A stretch of DNA of 64,000 nucleotides from contig OY755046.1 in NCBI GenBank assembly GCA_963576565.1, positions 60,305,471 to 60,369,470 of the forward strand, given 5' to 3'. A program made the position numbers and the translations under genes. The notes below the pieces were generated by a model, which ran no database searches, had not been told where the DNA came from, and saw only the letters and a program-made list of their open reading frames with translations. Source of the stretch: Aspidapion aeneum (Eukaryota > Arthropoda > Insecta > Coleoptera > Brentidae). Shown here piece after piece: positions 47,301-62,300 of the stretch; the first letter of the stretch is position 1; each line of letters opens with the position of its first letter.

Positions 47301-50300
47301 CAACACTGGTTCAGCTAAAAATATGGATAGAAAAGATATATTTAAAGGTTAACAGACGTATTTCGTTGTAAGTTAAGGGTAACTTACATTTTTCGTAGAC
47401 ATTAATGGGAACATGGACAGCACTGTAGTTGGTGTTGACTGGAATATTGTAGAAATGTTTGTTCTTATACAAAGGCATGCTTGTTTTATCGATTTGTTTC
47501 TGACTGGCTTGAGGATCTTGAGCACTTTGGTTCATCATTACCTGTAAGTCAGAAATACCTAAATAGTGTAATAGTATTGACATGATTTCCTCCTAAAAGG
47601 AGAATTTACCACCACTATGCCTAAGCTGAATTTCCAGAGTCAAATTATAGAAATTGTAGGATGTGTGAGTGGTGATGCCCACCAGATAGTACTCAGTTAC
47701 ACTTTTCAACCTCTCAGGGTACACCAACACTGCGCACTATCTGCAGTCAAGTAAAAGAGGCAGTATAAGGATCTATAGTGAACTTAAATTAAAAAGTAAA
47801 TTTTGCGGTCAAAGAAATAGAATTTAAAATTGTCCAGGTCAATGTGCACTCTGCTGACCTTCTGTAGTAATTTCCCCACTCCTAAGAGGACATTCAGTAC
47901 TCTGCTGACCCTCTGGAAATAAGTCAAAGTGGTGATATAAAAAAATGAAGCTAAATAGCACTGAACCATATTCTGATCTTTTAGAGGCTGCTTAAATTCA
48001 TCGACTGCTTAGAGGCCTCCAAGTAATCTGCTGACCTTTTGCAGCCATCTTAGACAAGCAGTATCAGAATGTGAGGTTAATTTACAGCCCATAAAACACA
48101 AAAAGGAGGTAGAATGTAAGGTTGTATTGGTATTTAACATTCTCCGTCTCCAACTTCTCAGAGGCCGTGAAGCACTCTGTTATTTACTCAAAAAGGAGGT
48201 AGAGTGATATATTTAATATCGTCTAACCCCTTAGAGGTCACAATGCACTTTGATAAACCTCTGTAAGGTCAACGAAGAACTAGGTCTGGAACAGATCTTG
48301 ATGTAGTTCTATTATTCGGTCATCATAACTCCCCCGTCAACATCGGAAGGTGGCTTATTAAGCTAAATACCACTGAATATTCCCTGATCCCTCAGAGGTC
48401 AACAAGCTTTCTGTAAACTGTGCACCAATGAACCAACCAGCAGAAAAAAAAAGCAACAAGCAACATCTATTGCTCCAGCTGTCCCAGGGTTATTTTTCCT
48501 TTCCATTCTGTTGTTTCTACTAGATGTGGATCAGATATTGGTGGTATTATATTATCAGTATCTGAAATATCTAGTGAGTCTCTACTCCACTTGCATCTCA
48601 GGCACATTTGAGGCCAATTTACAGCCTATAATACTCAAAAAGGAGGTAGAATGTAAGGCCCTATTGGTATTTAATGTTCTACATCTACAGCTCCATAGGG
48701 GAGTCAAACACTCCGTTGTTTACTCAAAAATGAGGTAGAATGACATATTTTATATCCTCTAAACCCCTCAGAGGACACCAAGAACTCTGATAAGCCTCTG
48801 TAAGGTGAACCAAGGACCAGGTCTGGAACAGATCTTGATGTAGTTCAATTATTCGTTCATCATAACTACCCCGTTAACTGCAGAGGTGCTAGAATGAATC
48901 ATTCAACGTTCTCCTTCTGCTCATAGCCGACCAGTGCCACCACCAAGTCTGCTAACCCTTTGTAAGGTCAACCTAGGACTCATATTGGGTCTTTAATTGA
49001 GCTAAATACCACTGTTTTTTTATCGAAAAAATTAGGATCACCATAGCTTACCTACACTACCATTGAAATCGGAGCAACTTTTTTTTTATCGAAAAAATTA
49101 GGATCACCATAGCTTACACTACTATTGTGTAATATCATCTGAAACGCAAAAATATAAAAAAAAATTTTGAAATCGGAGCAACTTTTTTTTATCGAAAAAA
49201 TTAGGATCACCATAGCTTACACTACTATTGTGTAATATCATCTGAAAAGCAAAGATATAAAAAAATTTTTGAAATCGGAGCAACTTTTTTTTTATCGAAA
49301 AAATTAGGATCACCATAGCTTACACTACTATTGTGTAGTATCATCTGAAACGCAAAGATATATAAAAAATTCTGAAATCGGAGCAACTTTTTATTATCGA
49401 AAAAATTAAGATCACCATAGCTTACACTACTATTGTGTAGTATCATCTGAAACGCAAAGATATATAAAAAATTTTGAAATCGGAGCAACTTTTTTTTTAT
49501 AGAAAAAATTAGGATCACCATAGCTTACACTACTATTGTGTAGTATCATCTGAAACGCAGAGATATATAAAAAATTTTAAAATCGGAGCAACTTTTTTTT
49601 ATCGAAAAAATTAGGATCACCATAGCTTACACTACTATTGTGTAGTATCATCTGAAACGCAAAGATATATAAAAATTTTTGAAATCGGAGCAACTTTTTT
49701 TTTTATCGAAAAAATTAGGATCACCATAGCTTACACTACTATTGTGTAGTATCATCTGAAACGCAAAGCTATATAAAAATTTTTGAAATCGGAGCAACTT
49801 TTTTTTTATCGAAAAAATTAGGATCACCATAGCTTACACTACTATTGTGTAGTATCATCTGAAACGCAAAGATATATAAAAATTTTTGAAATCGGAGCAA
49901 CTTTTTTTTTATCGAAAAAATTAGGATCACCATAGCTTACACTACTATTGTGTAGTATCATCTGAAACGCAAAGATATATAAAAAATTTTGAAATCGGAG
50001 CAACTTTTTTTTTATCGAAAAAATTAGGATCACCATAGCTTACACTACTATTGTGTAGTATCATCTGACACGCAAAGATTTATAAAAATTTTTGAAATCG
50101 GAGCAACTTTTTTTTTATCGAGAAAATTAGGATTACCATAGCTTACACTACTATTGTGTAGTATCATCTGAAACGCAAAGATATATAAAAAAATTTGAAA
50201 TCGGAGCAACTTTTTTTTTATCGAAAAAATTAGGATCACCATAGCTTACACTACTATTGTGTAGTATCATCTGACACGCAAAGATATATAAAAATTTTTG

Positions 50301-53300
50301 AAATCGGAGCAACTTTTTTTGTATCGAAAAAATTAGGATCACCATAGCTAACACTACTATTGTGTAGTATCATCTGAAACGCAAAGATATATAAAAAATT
50401 TTGAAATCGGAGCAACTTTTTTTTTATCGAAAAAATTAGGATCACCATAGCTTACACTATTATTGTGTAGTATCATCTGAAACGCAAAGATATATAAAAA
50501 AATTTGAAATCGGAGTAACTTTTTTTTATCGAAAAAATTAGGATCACCATAGCTTACACTACTATTGTGTAGTATCATCTGAGACGCAAAGATATATAAA
50601 ATTTTTTGAACTCGGAGCAACTTTTTTTTTATCGAAAAAATTAGGATCACCATAGCTTACACTACTATTGTGTAGTATCATCTGAAACGCAAAGATATAT
50701 AAAAAATTTTGAAATCGGAGCAACTTTTTTTTTATCGAAAAAATTAGGATCACCATAGCTTACACTACTATTGTGTAGTATCATCTGAAACGCAAGGATA
50801 TATAAAAAATTTTGAAATCGGAGCAACTTTTTTTTATCGAAAAAATTAGGATCACCATAGCTTACACTACTATTGTGTAGTATCATCTGAAACGCAAAGA
50901 TATATAAAAAATTTTGAAATCCGAGCAACTTTTTTTTTATCGAAAAAATTAGGATCACCATAGCTTACACTACTATTGTGTAGTATCATCTGAGACGCAA
51001 AGATATATAAAAAATTTTGAAATCGGAGCAACTTTTTTTTTATCGGAACAATTAGGATCACCATTACACTACTATTGTGTAGTATCATCTGAAACGCAAA
51101 GATATATAAAAATTTTTGCAATCAGAGCAACTTTTTTTTTATCGAAAAAATTAGGATCACCATAGCTTACACTACTATTGTGTAGTATCATCTGAAACGC
51201 AAAGATATATAAAATTTTTTGAAATTGGAGCAACTTTTTTTTTATTGAAAAAATTAGGATCACCATAGCTTACACTACTATTGTGTAGTATCATCTGAAA
51301 CGCAAAGATATATAAAATTTTTTTAAATCGGAGCTACTTTTTTTTTATCGAAAAAATTAGGATCACCATAGCTTACACTACTATTGTTTAGTATCATCTG
51401 AAACGCAAAGATATATAAAAAAATTTGCAATCGGAGCAACTTTTTTTTTATCGAAAAAATTAGGATCACCATAGCTTACACTACTATTGTGTAGTATCAT
51501 CTGAAACGCAAAGATATATAAAAAATTTTGCAATCGGAGCAACTTTTTTTTTATCGAAAAAATTAGGATCACCATAGCTTACACTACTATTGTGTATCTC
51601 ATCCTGATCCCTCAGAGGCCAACAAGCTTTCAGCAAACTGTGCACCAATGTTAACCAGCAGAAAAACAACAACAAGCAACATACTACTGCACAAGCTAGC
51701 CCTGGGTTATTGCTTTTCTCTCTGTTGTTTTTACCATATGTGGATCAGATCTTGGTATATACCTCCACTTGCATCTCAGGCACATTTAAGGCCAATTTAC
51801 AGCCTATAATACTCAAAAAGGGGGTAGAGTGTAAGGCCCTATTGGTATTTAATATTCTCCATCTCCAGCTCGTTAGGGACGCCAAACACTCTGTTGTTTA
51901 CTCAAATATGAGGTAGAATGAGATATTTTATCTCCCCTAAATCCCTCGGAGGACACCAATAACTCTGATAAGCCTCTGTAAGGTCAACCAGGGACTTATA
52001 TTGGGTATTTGATCAGTCAAATTCCACTAAATCTTCTTTCACTGTACCAACAAGCGGTGGGTGATTCATTTCCTTTGTATTTTTTAACAGGTCTAAAACA
52101 GATCTTGATGTAGTTCTATTATTCTGTCATCATTACTCCCCCGTCAACTCCAGAAGTGGTAGAATGAACCATTCAACGTTCTCCTTCTGCTCAGAGGACA
52201 CCAGTGCCGCCACGAAGTCTGCTAACCCTTTGTAAGGTCACCCTAGGACTCATATTGGGCGTTTAATTCCACTGAGTAATCCCTGATCCCTCAGAGGCCA
52301 ACACGCTTTCTGTAAACTGTGCTTCAATGAACCAACCAGCAAAAAAAAAGCACCAAGCAACGTACTATTGCTCCAGCCAGCCCTGGGTTATTCCTTGCCT
52401 TTCCGTTGTTTTTACTAGATGTGGATTAAATCTTGGTGGTATTACATTATCAAATGTACCTGAAATATCTAGTGAGTCATACATACCTCCACTTGCATCT
52501 CAGGGACTTTTTCCAAACTAGTCTCCGGCGAGTCCTGATCTTGTTGGTATCCATCAGGCTCCTCTGGATTCAACATGGAGGAGTACTTTCGATTGGATCC
52601 ATAATCTGCGACGAACGTTCTGCTTCCTGCACGCAGTTCTCGGATCGTAGGCGCTTCTTGAGTCTAGGAAAAAAGGAAGAACATGGTTTATACATCAACC
52701 CAACAAAGACAAAATTTCTCGAGGATGGGATGAAAAGTAGTGTTTGCATAGCCTTGCTTGTGATCAGTATACGCTTGAAGTTTAAAGTGAGTGCGTCAAG
52801 TAGTTTGTCGTAGTCCTGCTAATTTTTAAAGTTTATACAGTGTGTCAATTTTAAAAAGTGGAAAAAAAAACGAGATAAGAGTCGTGATAAAATATTTTTA
52901 TATCAAAGGGTTATCGCCGACGGAAATAAAAGCTGAACTAGATGCTACACTAGGGGAATCTGCTCCTTCCTATACCACAGTTAAAACCTGGGTATCGGAG
53001 TTTAAACGTGGTCGTACTAGCACTGATGATGCTCCGAGTTCTGGCAGGCCAAAAACGGCAACTTCTGAAGAAAACCATTCACAAAATTTCTAAAAGATCT
53101 CAGATTAGAACTGGAAGAGGTAGCTTAGGCTGTGGGCATATCAAAAGAGCGAGTTCACCATATTTTATGTGAAGTTTTAGGTATGAGAAAGCTATCCGCC
53201 CGATGGGTGCCGCGTTTGCTCACGCCAGATCAAAAGCTCGTGCGTCTAACCATTTCAGAGGAGAATTTGGCACTGTTTAGACGTAATTCAGGGGACTTTT

Positions 53301-56300
53301 TGCGTAGATTTATTACGATTGATGAAACATGGGTTCATCATTATACCCCTGGAACTAACCAACAGTCCAAACAATAGACGGCAAAGGACGACCCAATTCC
53401 AAAGAAGGCAAAGGCAGTACCGTCTGCTGGAAAGGTCATGGCAACGATCTTTTGGGACGCTAAAGGGATACTCCTCATAGATCATCTCGAAAAAGGAAGA
53501 AAAATTAATTCAGAGTACTACAGCGACTTACTGGATCAGCTCATGCGACCCAATTACGGAGAAGAGACTTGAGGCTTTTGATATGTACAGGGTGATTTTT
53601 TATAATTGCAAAATCGCTATAACTCGGTTATTATTGGGAGTAGAAAGTTCAAACAAAAACTGTTCGGTTTGGTAAATTATGGCCACTTTAGACCCACCAT
53701 TAGTATTTTTTATAGGTTATAATATACAGGGGGCGACAATCATATCAATTTTTTTAAAGGGAACACCCTATATATTTTTGTATTTTTAAGTTCCGCAAAA
53801 ATTAGCTTTACAGATATATGTAACACTATGGCTCTATCTTTGTTAGTTTTCGAGATATTGACGATTGAAATTCCGAAAATAAGCAAATTTTAAATAGGTA
53901 TACGGTGCGGAGTATTTAACGTATAGACTGTAAATAACAAACTGAAACAATATTGACTGACAGTTTGTTGTTGTTTTGAGGGTTGAGAGCTGCGGGACTG
54001 TAAGCGCACTGGTTGTTTTATAAAATCTGGGTGCAAAAATCCTTAAAAGGACGATGTAAAAATATTAATTTTTCCGAGCCACACAAAGACAATATAGAGG
54101 ATTGGCACTCACCTTTTCAGCTGTTTCCGTCGTCCAGAGGAGCTCCTCTCGCTGGCCCAGTCGTTGCAGGCGATCTACACTAGAATCACTTGTTTGTGTA
54201 ATGGTTTAGTTTTATTTTCTAAGAATGTTATTGGATTTTTTGGTTAATAGAATTTATCACCATGCTGCGTGGTGATCTCGATAGAATACGACAGACGAAT
54301 CTTTTTTTTGGTTACGCCTCTTTGCGCAGATTCATTTTTTGTAGATGGCGCTGGCGTTTTGCTTGTGCCAATCAAATTGAAATTGTGTGGGTTTTCCGAA
54401 TACGGGAATTTGGCGCAAAATTTGAATTTAAAATTAAAGTTGCACGAACATTTTCCGCCCACTTAAAACGAAGTTTTACATTGAGATTAATTGAATAAAC
54501 AAATGGCTATATAAAAAGAATATAAGTTAATTCAAAACCTTAAAGGGTAGGTAATTAAATCCGTTTTAGGTTTATAGATCAAAAGGAAAAAAAATAAAAA
54601 AAAAAATAAAATATATTCTAGATAACGACACACGAAACAAAAGAAGTTGCTTGGGAGTTTAGTGCGCATCTAAAGGTAGTGGGCACAACTTGACCACGGG
54701 ACGAGTGAAAAGTCCGTGTTGTGTTTTAACAGTAGCAACTCGAATGTAATTATCCCGACCAGGATGTACAGATACTATTCTACCCAGCAACCAGTGTAAT
54801 GGCGGCCTAGTTTCATCCTTAATTAATACAAGCGTATCTAGCTTGATTTCAACCGAAGGGTCCGACCACTTAGAACGCTGTTGTAGAGTATTTAAGTACT
54901 CGAGTTTCCAACGCTTCCAGAAATCGGCATGAATTCGTTGGATAAGTTGCCAACGATTAAGGGTATTAACTTTAAGGGTAGAAAGGTCAGGATCAGGACA
55001 CGAATTAAGGGGTTCCATTGTGAGGAAATGACCCGGAGTCAAAGACGTAAGATCGTTTGGGTCAGAGCTTTGCTCACAAAGGGGTCGAGAATTGAGTAAT
55101 GCCTCTATTTGGGCGAGGAGAGTATAGAGCTCTTCGAAGGTTAGTATCTGGTCACCGATGACCCGATACAAATGTGTTTTTATAGATTTGACTCCTGCTT
55201 CTGCTAGACCATTTAGGTGGGGGGCTCCCGGACTATTAAGACACCATTTGATTTTTAAGCTCTCAGAAGCTAATTTCGAAAGATTATGGAGCTCCTTAAT
55301 AGCCCCAACAAAGTTTGAGCCTCTATCACTTGTGATTTGGACACAAGTGCCACGTCTAGCGACAAAGCGTCGTAAAGCAGCGATGCACGCCTCTGTGGTT
55401 AAATCCGAAACAAGCTCGATATGGATTGCCTTGACAGAAGTATCGACAAAGACTGCGATATATGATTTACCAACTTGTGCTCCACGACGTCTCTGACCTA
55501 CAAAGGTTTTGATTGGGCCTGCATAGTCTAAGCAAACGTGTGAAAAACATTTTAATTGTGACGTTCTAAAAGAAGGTAAATCCGACATGTACGGAGTATA
55601 CGGTTTTGGTTTTAAGCGAAAGCAGGGAATACATTGCAATAAAACCCTCTGAATAGCTCGACGTGATGACATAATCCAAAACTTTTGACGAATTAAGTAT
55701 TGGACTGTGTTTATTCCGGGATGTAAATTTTCGTTATGAGTTTGAATAATGATCAATTGGGTTAATCTATGAGATTTCGGTAATAATAAGGGATGTTTTG
55801 CCTCAAAGGAGAGTTGAGAATGCCGTAAGCGTCCGCCCACTCTAAGGAAACCCAGTTCGTCCAAAAAGGGCGCGAGTTTGCGAAACGGCTTAGGTAATAG
55901 CTGAGTATTTTGAATTTTTTGAATGATATCCGAAAAACACTCTTCTTGGACCCTTTTAACTAAAACAAGTAGAGCCTTGTGTAGTTCAAAAGCGGAAAAA
56001 ACGCCGGATAAAGGGTCAACTGAGGTTTTTCGATTGTGAATAAGTCTTAGAAAATGACAAATGATTTTTTGAATGGTATTTAAATTGGATATTTTATCGA
56101 TTAGTCTATCAAAAAAGTTTTGATTTTGAATTTCTGCCGTCAGCACCACTGAATTTTCCGGTTTTTCTTCTTTGAGAACCTCGTCTGGAACTCCCAAAGA
56201 ACGTTCATTTATAAACCTTTGAATTTGCCACTCCGTAGTGGGCAAGGTAATCCATGGAGGGCCGTGAAACCAAAGAGGGTGATTTATTAAGTTATTGGGC

Positions 56301-59300
56301 GACAACCCTCTGCTAGCGCAGTCGGCAGGGTTCTCGAGTGAAGTAATGTGATACCATGGGACTTCGGGGATTGTTTCTTGAATACGACTTACGCGGTTTG
56401 CCACAAAGGTCTTCCACTTGTGAGGTGAAGATGTGACCCAATGAAGCGTGACCTGTGAGTCCGAGAACGCAAGAATTTCATCGATTACGAGTAATGATGA
56501 ATAGGTGCGAATAACTAGTTCGAGTAAATCAGCTAATAGAGTAGCTCCAAGTAGTTCCAAACGTGGGATTGAAATAGTGTGTAAGGGAGCAACCCTTGAC
56601 TTGCCCATGACTAGAGCAGTTTTGATAATTTTATTTGGTAATTCGACGCGAACGTATACGCAAGAAGCGTATCCTAGCTCGGATGCATCGCAGAAACCTA
56701 GCAATTGACATCGTTGAATATTATTCGAAAAAATATGTCTAGGTATACAAAGATTCGAAAGAGTGGTTAATTGATTATTGAATTGATTCCAAAGAGTTTT
56801 GATTGGATCGGGGGGTATTTCATCCCAATCAGTTTTGCATAACCAAAGTTTTTGCATAATCACTTTGGCTAAAAATGAAACAGGCGATAAGAAACCTATA
56901 GGATCCCAAATTTTAGCGATAGCCGATAAAATATTCCTTTTGGTGCAAGGTTTTTCACAAGGGGTACAAGAATAGGTAAAAGTATCTGTAGAAGGGTGCC
57001 ACTGAAGGCCCAACACCTTAATCGATGTTGAAGAATCGTCTTCAAAGGTAACAGGGATCTGACAATCAGCGGGCGACAAATGTGAAAGAAGTTTCGGATT
57101 ATTTGATGCCCATTTTCTTAATTCAAATTTTCCCAATTTAAGCAACGCTATGAGATCCTTTTGAAGTGATAAAGCACCTTCTAGAGAGTTAGCTCCACAG
57201 CAAATATCGTCCATGAAAATGTTATTCAAAAGGACCTGGGATGCTTCAGGATAATTCTTAGCCTCCAGGATGGCTAGCTCTCTAAGAGTTCTAATAGCTA
57301 AATAGGGACTTGAACTAACACCAAACGTCACTGTATTAAGCCTGTATTCCTGCAGGGGTTCATTGGGATCAAATCGCCAAAGTAGCCTTTGGTAGTCCCG
57401 ATGAATTGGATTAATTTGAATTTGTAAAAAGTGCTGTTTTATATCAGTCAAAAATACGATAGAATAAAATCTGAATTTTAATAGAATTTCGGAAATATCG
57501 GCTTGTAATTTTGGTCCTATTAAAAGAGTTTCGTTCATGCTTAGGCCTTTCGAACCCTTAATCGAGGGGTTAAAAACCACCCGGAGTTTAGTCGTTGATT
57601 TGTCAAGACGAAGGACTCCGTGATGTGGTAAATAAGAACATAACTGAGGTCTAGGTTCGGATCTTGGGATTAAAGACATGTGCCCATTTTTGAGATATTC
57701 TCTCATAAAATCCGAGTACATACTATAGAAATTTGAATTTTTTATTAAGCGAGATTCGAGAGACAAAAATTGACGGCAGGCCACTGAATATGTGTCTCCT
57801 AGGTCAGGAGGGTCAATGTGACGAAAAGGCAAATTTACAGTAAATCGGCCCGAAATATCTCTAGTGGTAGTTTTTTGGAAAATCTCTTCACATCTCTTTT
57901 CTTCGGGTGAGAGAAACGTTTTTGACTTAATTGATTCTAGTTCCCAAAATCTGCGAATATTAAAGTCGAGAGACTGCTCACAGGAAGTAAAGTAAGAATT
58001 GACTTGAGGTGAAATATTTATGTTTTGAGTTTGGCCCATCAAGACCCACCCAAAAACTGTCTCAAAAGCGGAGGGTAGGCCGTGAGGTCCTGGAATTCGT
58101 CCTGATTGGACGATTTCTGTGTAAAGTTGTGCACCTAAGAGTAAGTCAATTGGACCAGGGTTGTAAAATTGGTTATCTGCAAGCTTTAGATTTGAAATAT
58201 GACTCCAATTGGATGAATCTACCTGTATTGAGGGCATATTCGAACAGAGTTTCGGTAAAACGAAGACTTGAATAGAAAAGGTAGGCTCTTGTTGGCCTAG
58301 GGCTCGAATAGTGCAAGTAGAAATGCCGTTAGTGGCCGATGAAGATTGATTTAGTCCCAGAACAGGGATCGAAATTTTGTTTCTTGGCAAGCCTAACCTG
58401 TTAAGACAAGCTTCGCTTATCAGGTTAGCTTGGCTACCGCTGTCCAGAAGTGCTCGGACAGGTTGGTAGTTACCCCGACTATCCAGTACCTCTAATTTTA
58501 TAGTCGCTAGAAGCACTGTCGTCCGGGGCGTCAAGGTGGATAACGAAGAGTATTGATTTGTAGATGTATTTGGATTCGAATTGATTTGAATTGAATTTGA
58601 ACTGGGTTGAACAAAACTAGGGTTCTGTTGGCTAAGACTTGAATTTGAATTCTGATACGATAAGTTTGTGCCTGTGCTAGGCACGGCCACTTGATTTGAA
58701 TTAAAACTTTGATTTAAGTTCGAATTTTGATTTGAATTTTGGCTTGAATTAACAAAGGATTGACTTGAATTCTGACGGATTAAATCTGTCGTTTGCGATA
58801 GATGAATAAGACTATGGTGCCTATGTCGACATACCCTGCAGTTGTAGGTACTACTGCAGTCAATTACTTGATGATTTGAACGTAAACAGTTGATACATAA
58901 CGATTGTTGTTTTACATAAGTAAAACGATCTGAAGGAGATTTGGAAATAAAAACACCACACTGCGAGAGTGGATGAAAAGAATTATTGCATAATTTGCAC
59001 TTATAGGGTTGTTGGTTTTGTCGAAATTGAATATTGGATTGTTTATTTGCTACTTGTGAGTGCGTATGCGCTAAAAAATTTGATGGAGGGCTTGATTTGT
59101 ACTGATTATTTGAATAAGAATTATATTTTTGGTTACTAGAATTCGAATAATTTGGTTTTTGCTGTTTTGAAGTCGAAGGTTGCATTTGCGTATTTTGGGG
59201 AGATAGCTGTACTGTTTCAAGAGCACGGCATTGGTTAATAAGAAACTGAATTAGATTTTGATATGTTGGAATCTCGGTAGTACTATACTTTAATTCGAAA

Positions 59301-62300
59301 GCGGTTCTTGTGGTTTGATCGATTTTTGATAATAAAATTGAAAATAAACAAAAACACCACGACGTTACTGGAAATTCAAGATTTTCGAGCGCCGCAATAT
59401 TCTCAGAAAAGGTATCTACCAAGACTCTAAGATCCTTTGCTGACTGGTTTCCCTTTAAAGAATTTGCATAGTAGATTGAGTTCCAGTAGGTACTGGCTAA
59501 AAGTCTTTTATTTTGATAGCGATCTGTTAATACCTTCCAGGCGATTGCGTAATTACTTGCCGTTAATTTTATAGAGCTTAAAATGTTAAGTGGTTCGCCC
59601 TCAAGGAAGGTTAGCAAATGTTGAAATTTCCTTATATCGGAATAATTAGAGTTTTCGTGAACCAAACAAGAATAAACATCGTAAAAGGTTGGCCACTTTT
59701 TTACGTTTCCATTAAAGCAAGGTACCTTTAAAGGGCCCAGATCATCGCTACGTGAATAGTGTGAAGTTGCGGGGGTGAAATTTGAATGAACTGAATCGGA
59801 ACATAAACTCGAAAAAAGAACTTTAGCTTGGTGGTAGAATAGATCCGTATCTCTCCTAATTTTGTCTTGTACTTCGAACTCATCATCGTCGTCGTCTTTC
59901 AAGAGACCTATGATGTCATTATGAATGTTTTTAAATTGTTCATAGTGATCATCTAACGATTCGTAAAACGCCTTAAAAATTGGCAAGGAAGAACTATCTG
60001 ATTTAGCTTTTGTTCCCAAGTTATACGTTTCCGTAATACGAGATATTGAAACTTTGCGTTGATTCTCAAGCTTTTTTAACGACATATTGTTAATTAAAAA
60101 AATAAAAAATATTTAAAAGGAATAAAACTAACACTTGACCCCTATTGACTTTAATCAGTCCAAAAGAGTTCGACAGCATATATTTTATTATCGATTTCTC
60201 GAATAAATGCAAAAACTGTTATCCTAGGTCGCGATTTTTCTCCCAAAATAAATGCACAGAAAACAAATTGTACCTACTACCGTTTCTCTTATTATTTACA
60301 GGTAAATACTAATTCTACTAGATGTGTTTGTTTACCTGTTAAATAAGAATAAAGCATTTAACTCACAAGCACTTTTGTTGTTTTGAATAACTATAACATA
60401 TTATTTAAACAAATAACTATTATTTAAACAAATTTCGATTTTTGAATCAAAACAAACGACGTACGAAGTGCCAATTTCGGCTGCAATGAAATGTGGGTGG
60501 AGCCACCGTTAAGCCACGCAAGGGGGGACGGAACCTCCTTTCTAAACCGGACACGGCAACAAATGAACCAAAATGGCGAGGCGAAAAAATCTAATATTTC
60601 TAGCAAACAAATTTTAAAAAACTATCTGGGTCGTGGGACCAGAAAATGTTGTTGTTTTGAGGGTTGAGAGCTGCGGGACTGTAAGCGCACTGGTTGTTTT
60701 ATAAAATCTGGGTGCAAAAATCCTTAAAAGGACGATGTAAAAATATTAATTTTTCCGAGCCACACAAAGACAATATAGAGGATTGGCACTCACCTTTTCA
60801 GCTGTTTCCGTCGTCCAGAGGAGCTCCTCTCGCTGGCCCAGTCGTTGCAGGCGATCTACACTAGAATCACTTGTTTGTGTAATGGTTTAGTTTTATTTTC
60901 TAAGAATGTTATTGGATTTTTTGGTTAATAGAATTTATCACCATGCTGCGTGGTGATCTCGATAGAATACGACAGACGAATCTTTTTTTTGGTTACGCCT
61001 CTTTGCGCAGATTCATTTTTTGTAGATGGCGCTGGCGTTTTGCTTGTGCCAATCAAATTGAAATTGTGTGGGTTTTCCGAATACGGGAATTTGGCGCAAA
61101 ATTTGAATTTAAAATTAAAGTTGCACGAACACAGTTTGATAAATATAAATAAATCATCTTTGTCAATTTTCATAGAAATTTAAAATCAAAAGACGACAAT
61201 TTTTTTAATGTTTTAATTGTTTTAAATCCATAAATAAATAAAAATTAACGTACCAAATGTTCATACCAATCACCATTGACTTCAATACATTTTTTAAACC
61301 GGTTAGAAAAATTTTCATTAAACTCATTGACAGACAGTTATATTAATTCTCTGAGCTCTTGAGTATTCCTCGCTTTTAATCTGTAAACTTTATCTTTAAG
61401 GTGACCCCATAAAAAATGTCTAAAGGAGTTAAATCAAAACTGTTGGGTGGCCAGCGTATTGTGCCGTTTTTCCCAACCCATTCATTAAAATTATTATTTA
61501 AGAATTCTCGAACCTCATGAACATTATGAGGAGGAGCCCCATCCTGCTGAAAAATCAATCTTCTTTGATTTAGTGGCAAGTCATCCAAAAAATTTTCTAA
61601 GTAATTTTGTAAAAAATTTAAATAAATTTGTCCCGTTAAAGAGTGCTAAAAAAAATGGCCCAACAACACGGTCGTTCAGTATGCCACACCAGACATTTAC
61701 GGATTGTCTTTCCTGTCTTTTAATTTCTTTTACAAAATTAGGGTTAGTCGTGGACCATAGTCTGCTATTCTGTCTATTTGGTAGACCACAAGTTGTAAAC
61801 GTCGACTCATCCGACCACAAAATGTGATTTAAAAAACGGGGTTCTGCGTTTAGTCTTTCATGCATAAAGTGACAAAACTCTACCCTTTTTCTTTTCTGAT
61901 CGGGTGTTAGGCCTTGAAGTTCTGTTGTTTATATGCCCAATAAGAATTTGTTCTTAGGACACTTCTTACTTTGGTAAAAGACGTCAAGCGTTCCTGTCCT
62001 TCTTGCACTAATGCGGAAGATACTTTTCTTATAGAAATTTGTGGGCTTTCTTGAAAATGTAGTAAAATATTTAAATTAGCCTCTTCGTTTGGACGAACAA
62101 CTCGTTTTTTTCGTTCCACAGACGATGCTTCACGAAATTTTCTATATATCCTAAGAATTGTGGATATATTAGGACATTGTCGGGCTGGATACAGTTCTCG
62201 ATATTCTCTCGCAGTAGCAGTGGCATTTTTATTATTTTTCGCATATAATAAAAGTATCTCTCGCTTTTCTGCATTGGAATAAAGCAACATTGTTGATAAA

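Larger units (their letters stand above)
53961..61136 (-). mobile_element. Intact BEL/Pao LTR retrotransposon
   Basis: Two 485-bp LTRs (53966-54450 and 60647-61131) flank a single 1808-codon frame. The target duplication cagtt stands at 53961-53965 and 61132-61136. Reading on the minus strand the LTR is TG...CA, a primer-binding site (TGGTCCCACGACCC, 60628-60641) follows the 5' LTR by 5 nt, and a purine run (AAGTGGGCGGAAAA) precedes the 3' LTR. All expected parts are present, and the LTRs look identical by eye, so insertion is recent. It is on the host-gene strand within intron 1. Confidence 0.97.

Noticed and set aside
49013..51598. A CRISPR-like or protein-repeat reading of the 103-bp array
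   Set aside because: There are no unique spacers between constant repeats; the whole unit repeats. The open frames across it are a side effect of a unit length without stops on one strand.
55158..58275. Plus-strand frames opposite the BEL/Pao polyprotein
   Set aside because: They are antisense shadows of the 1808-codon frame.
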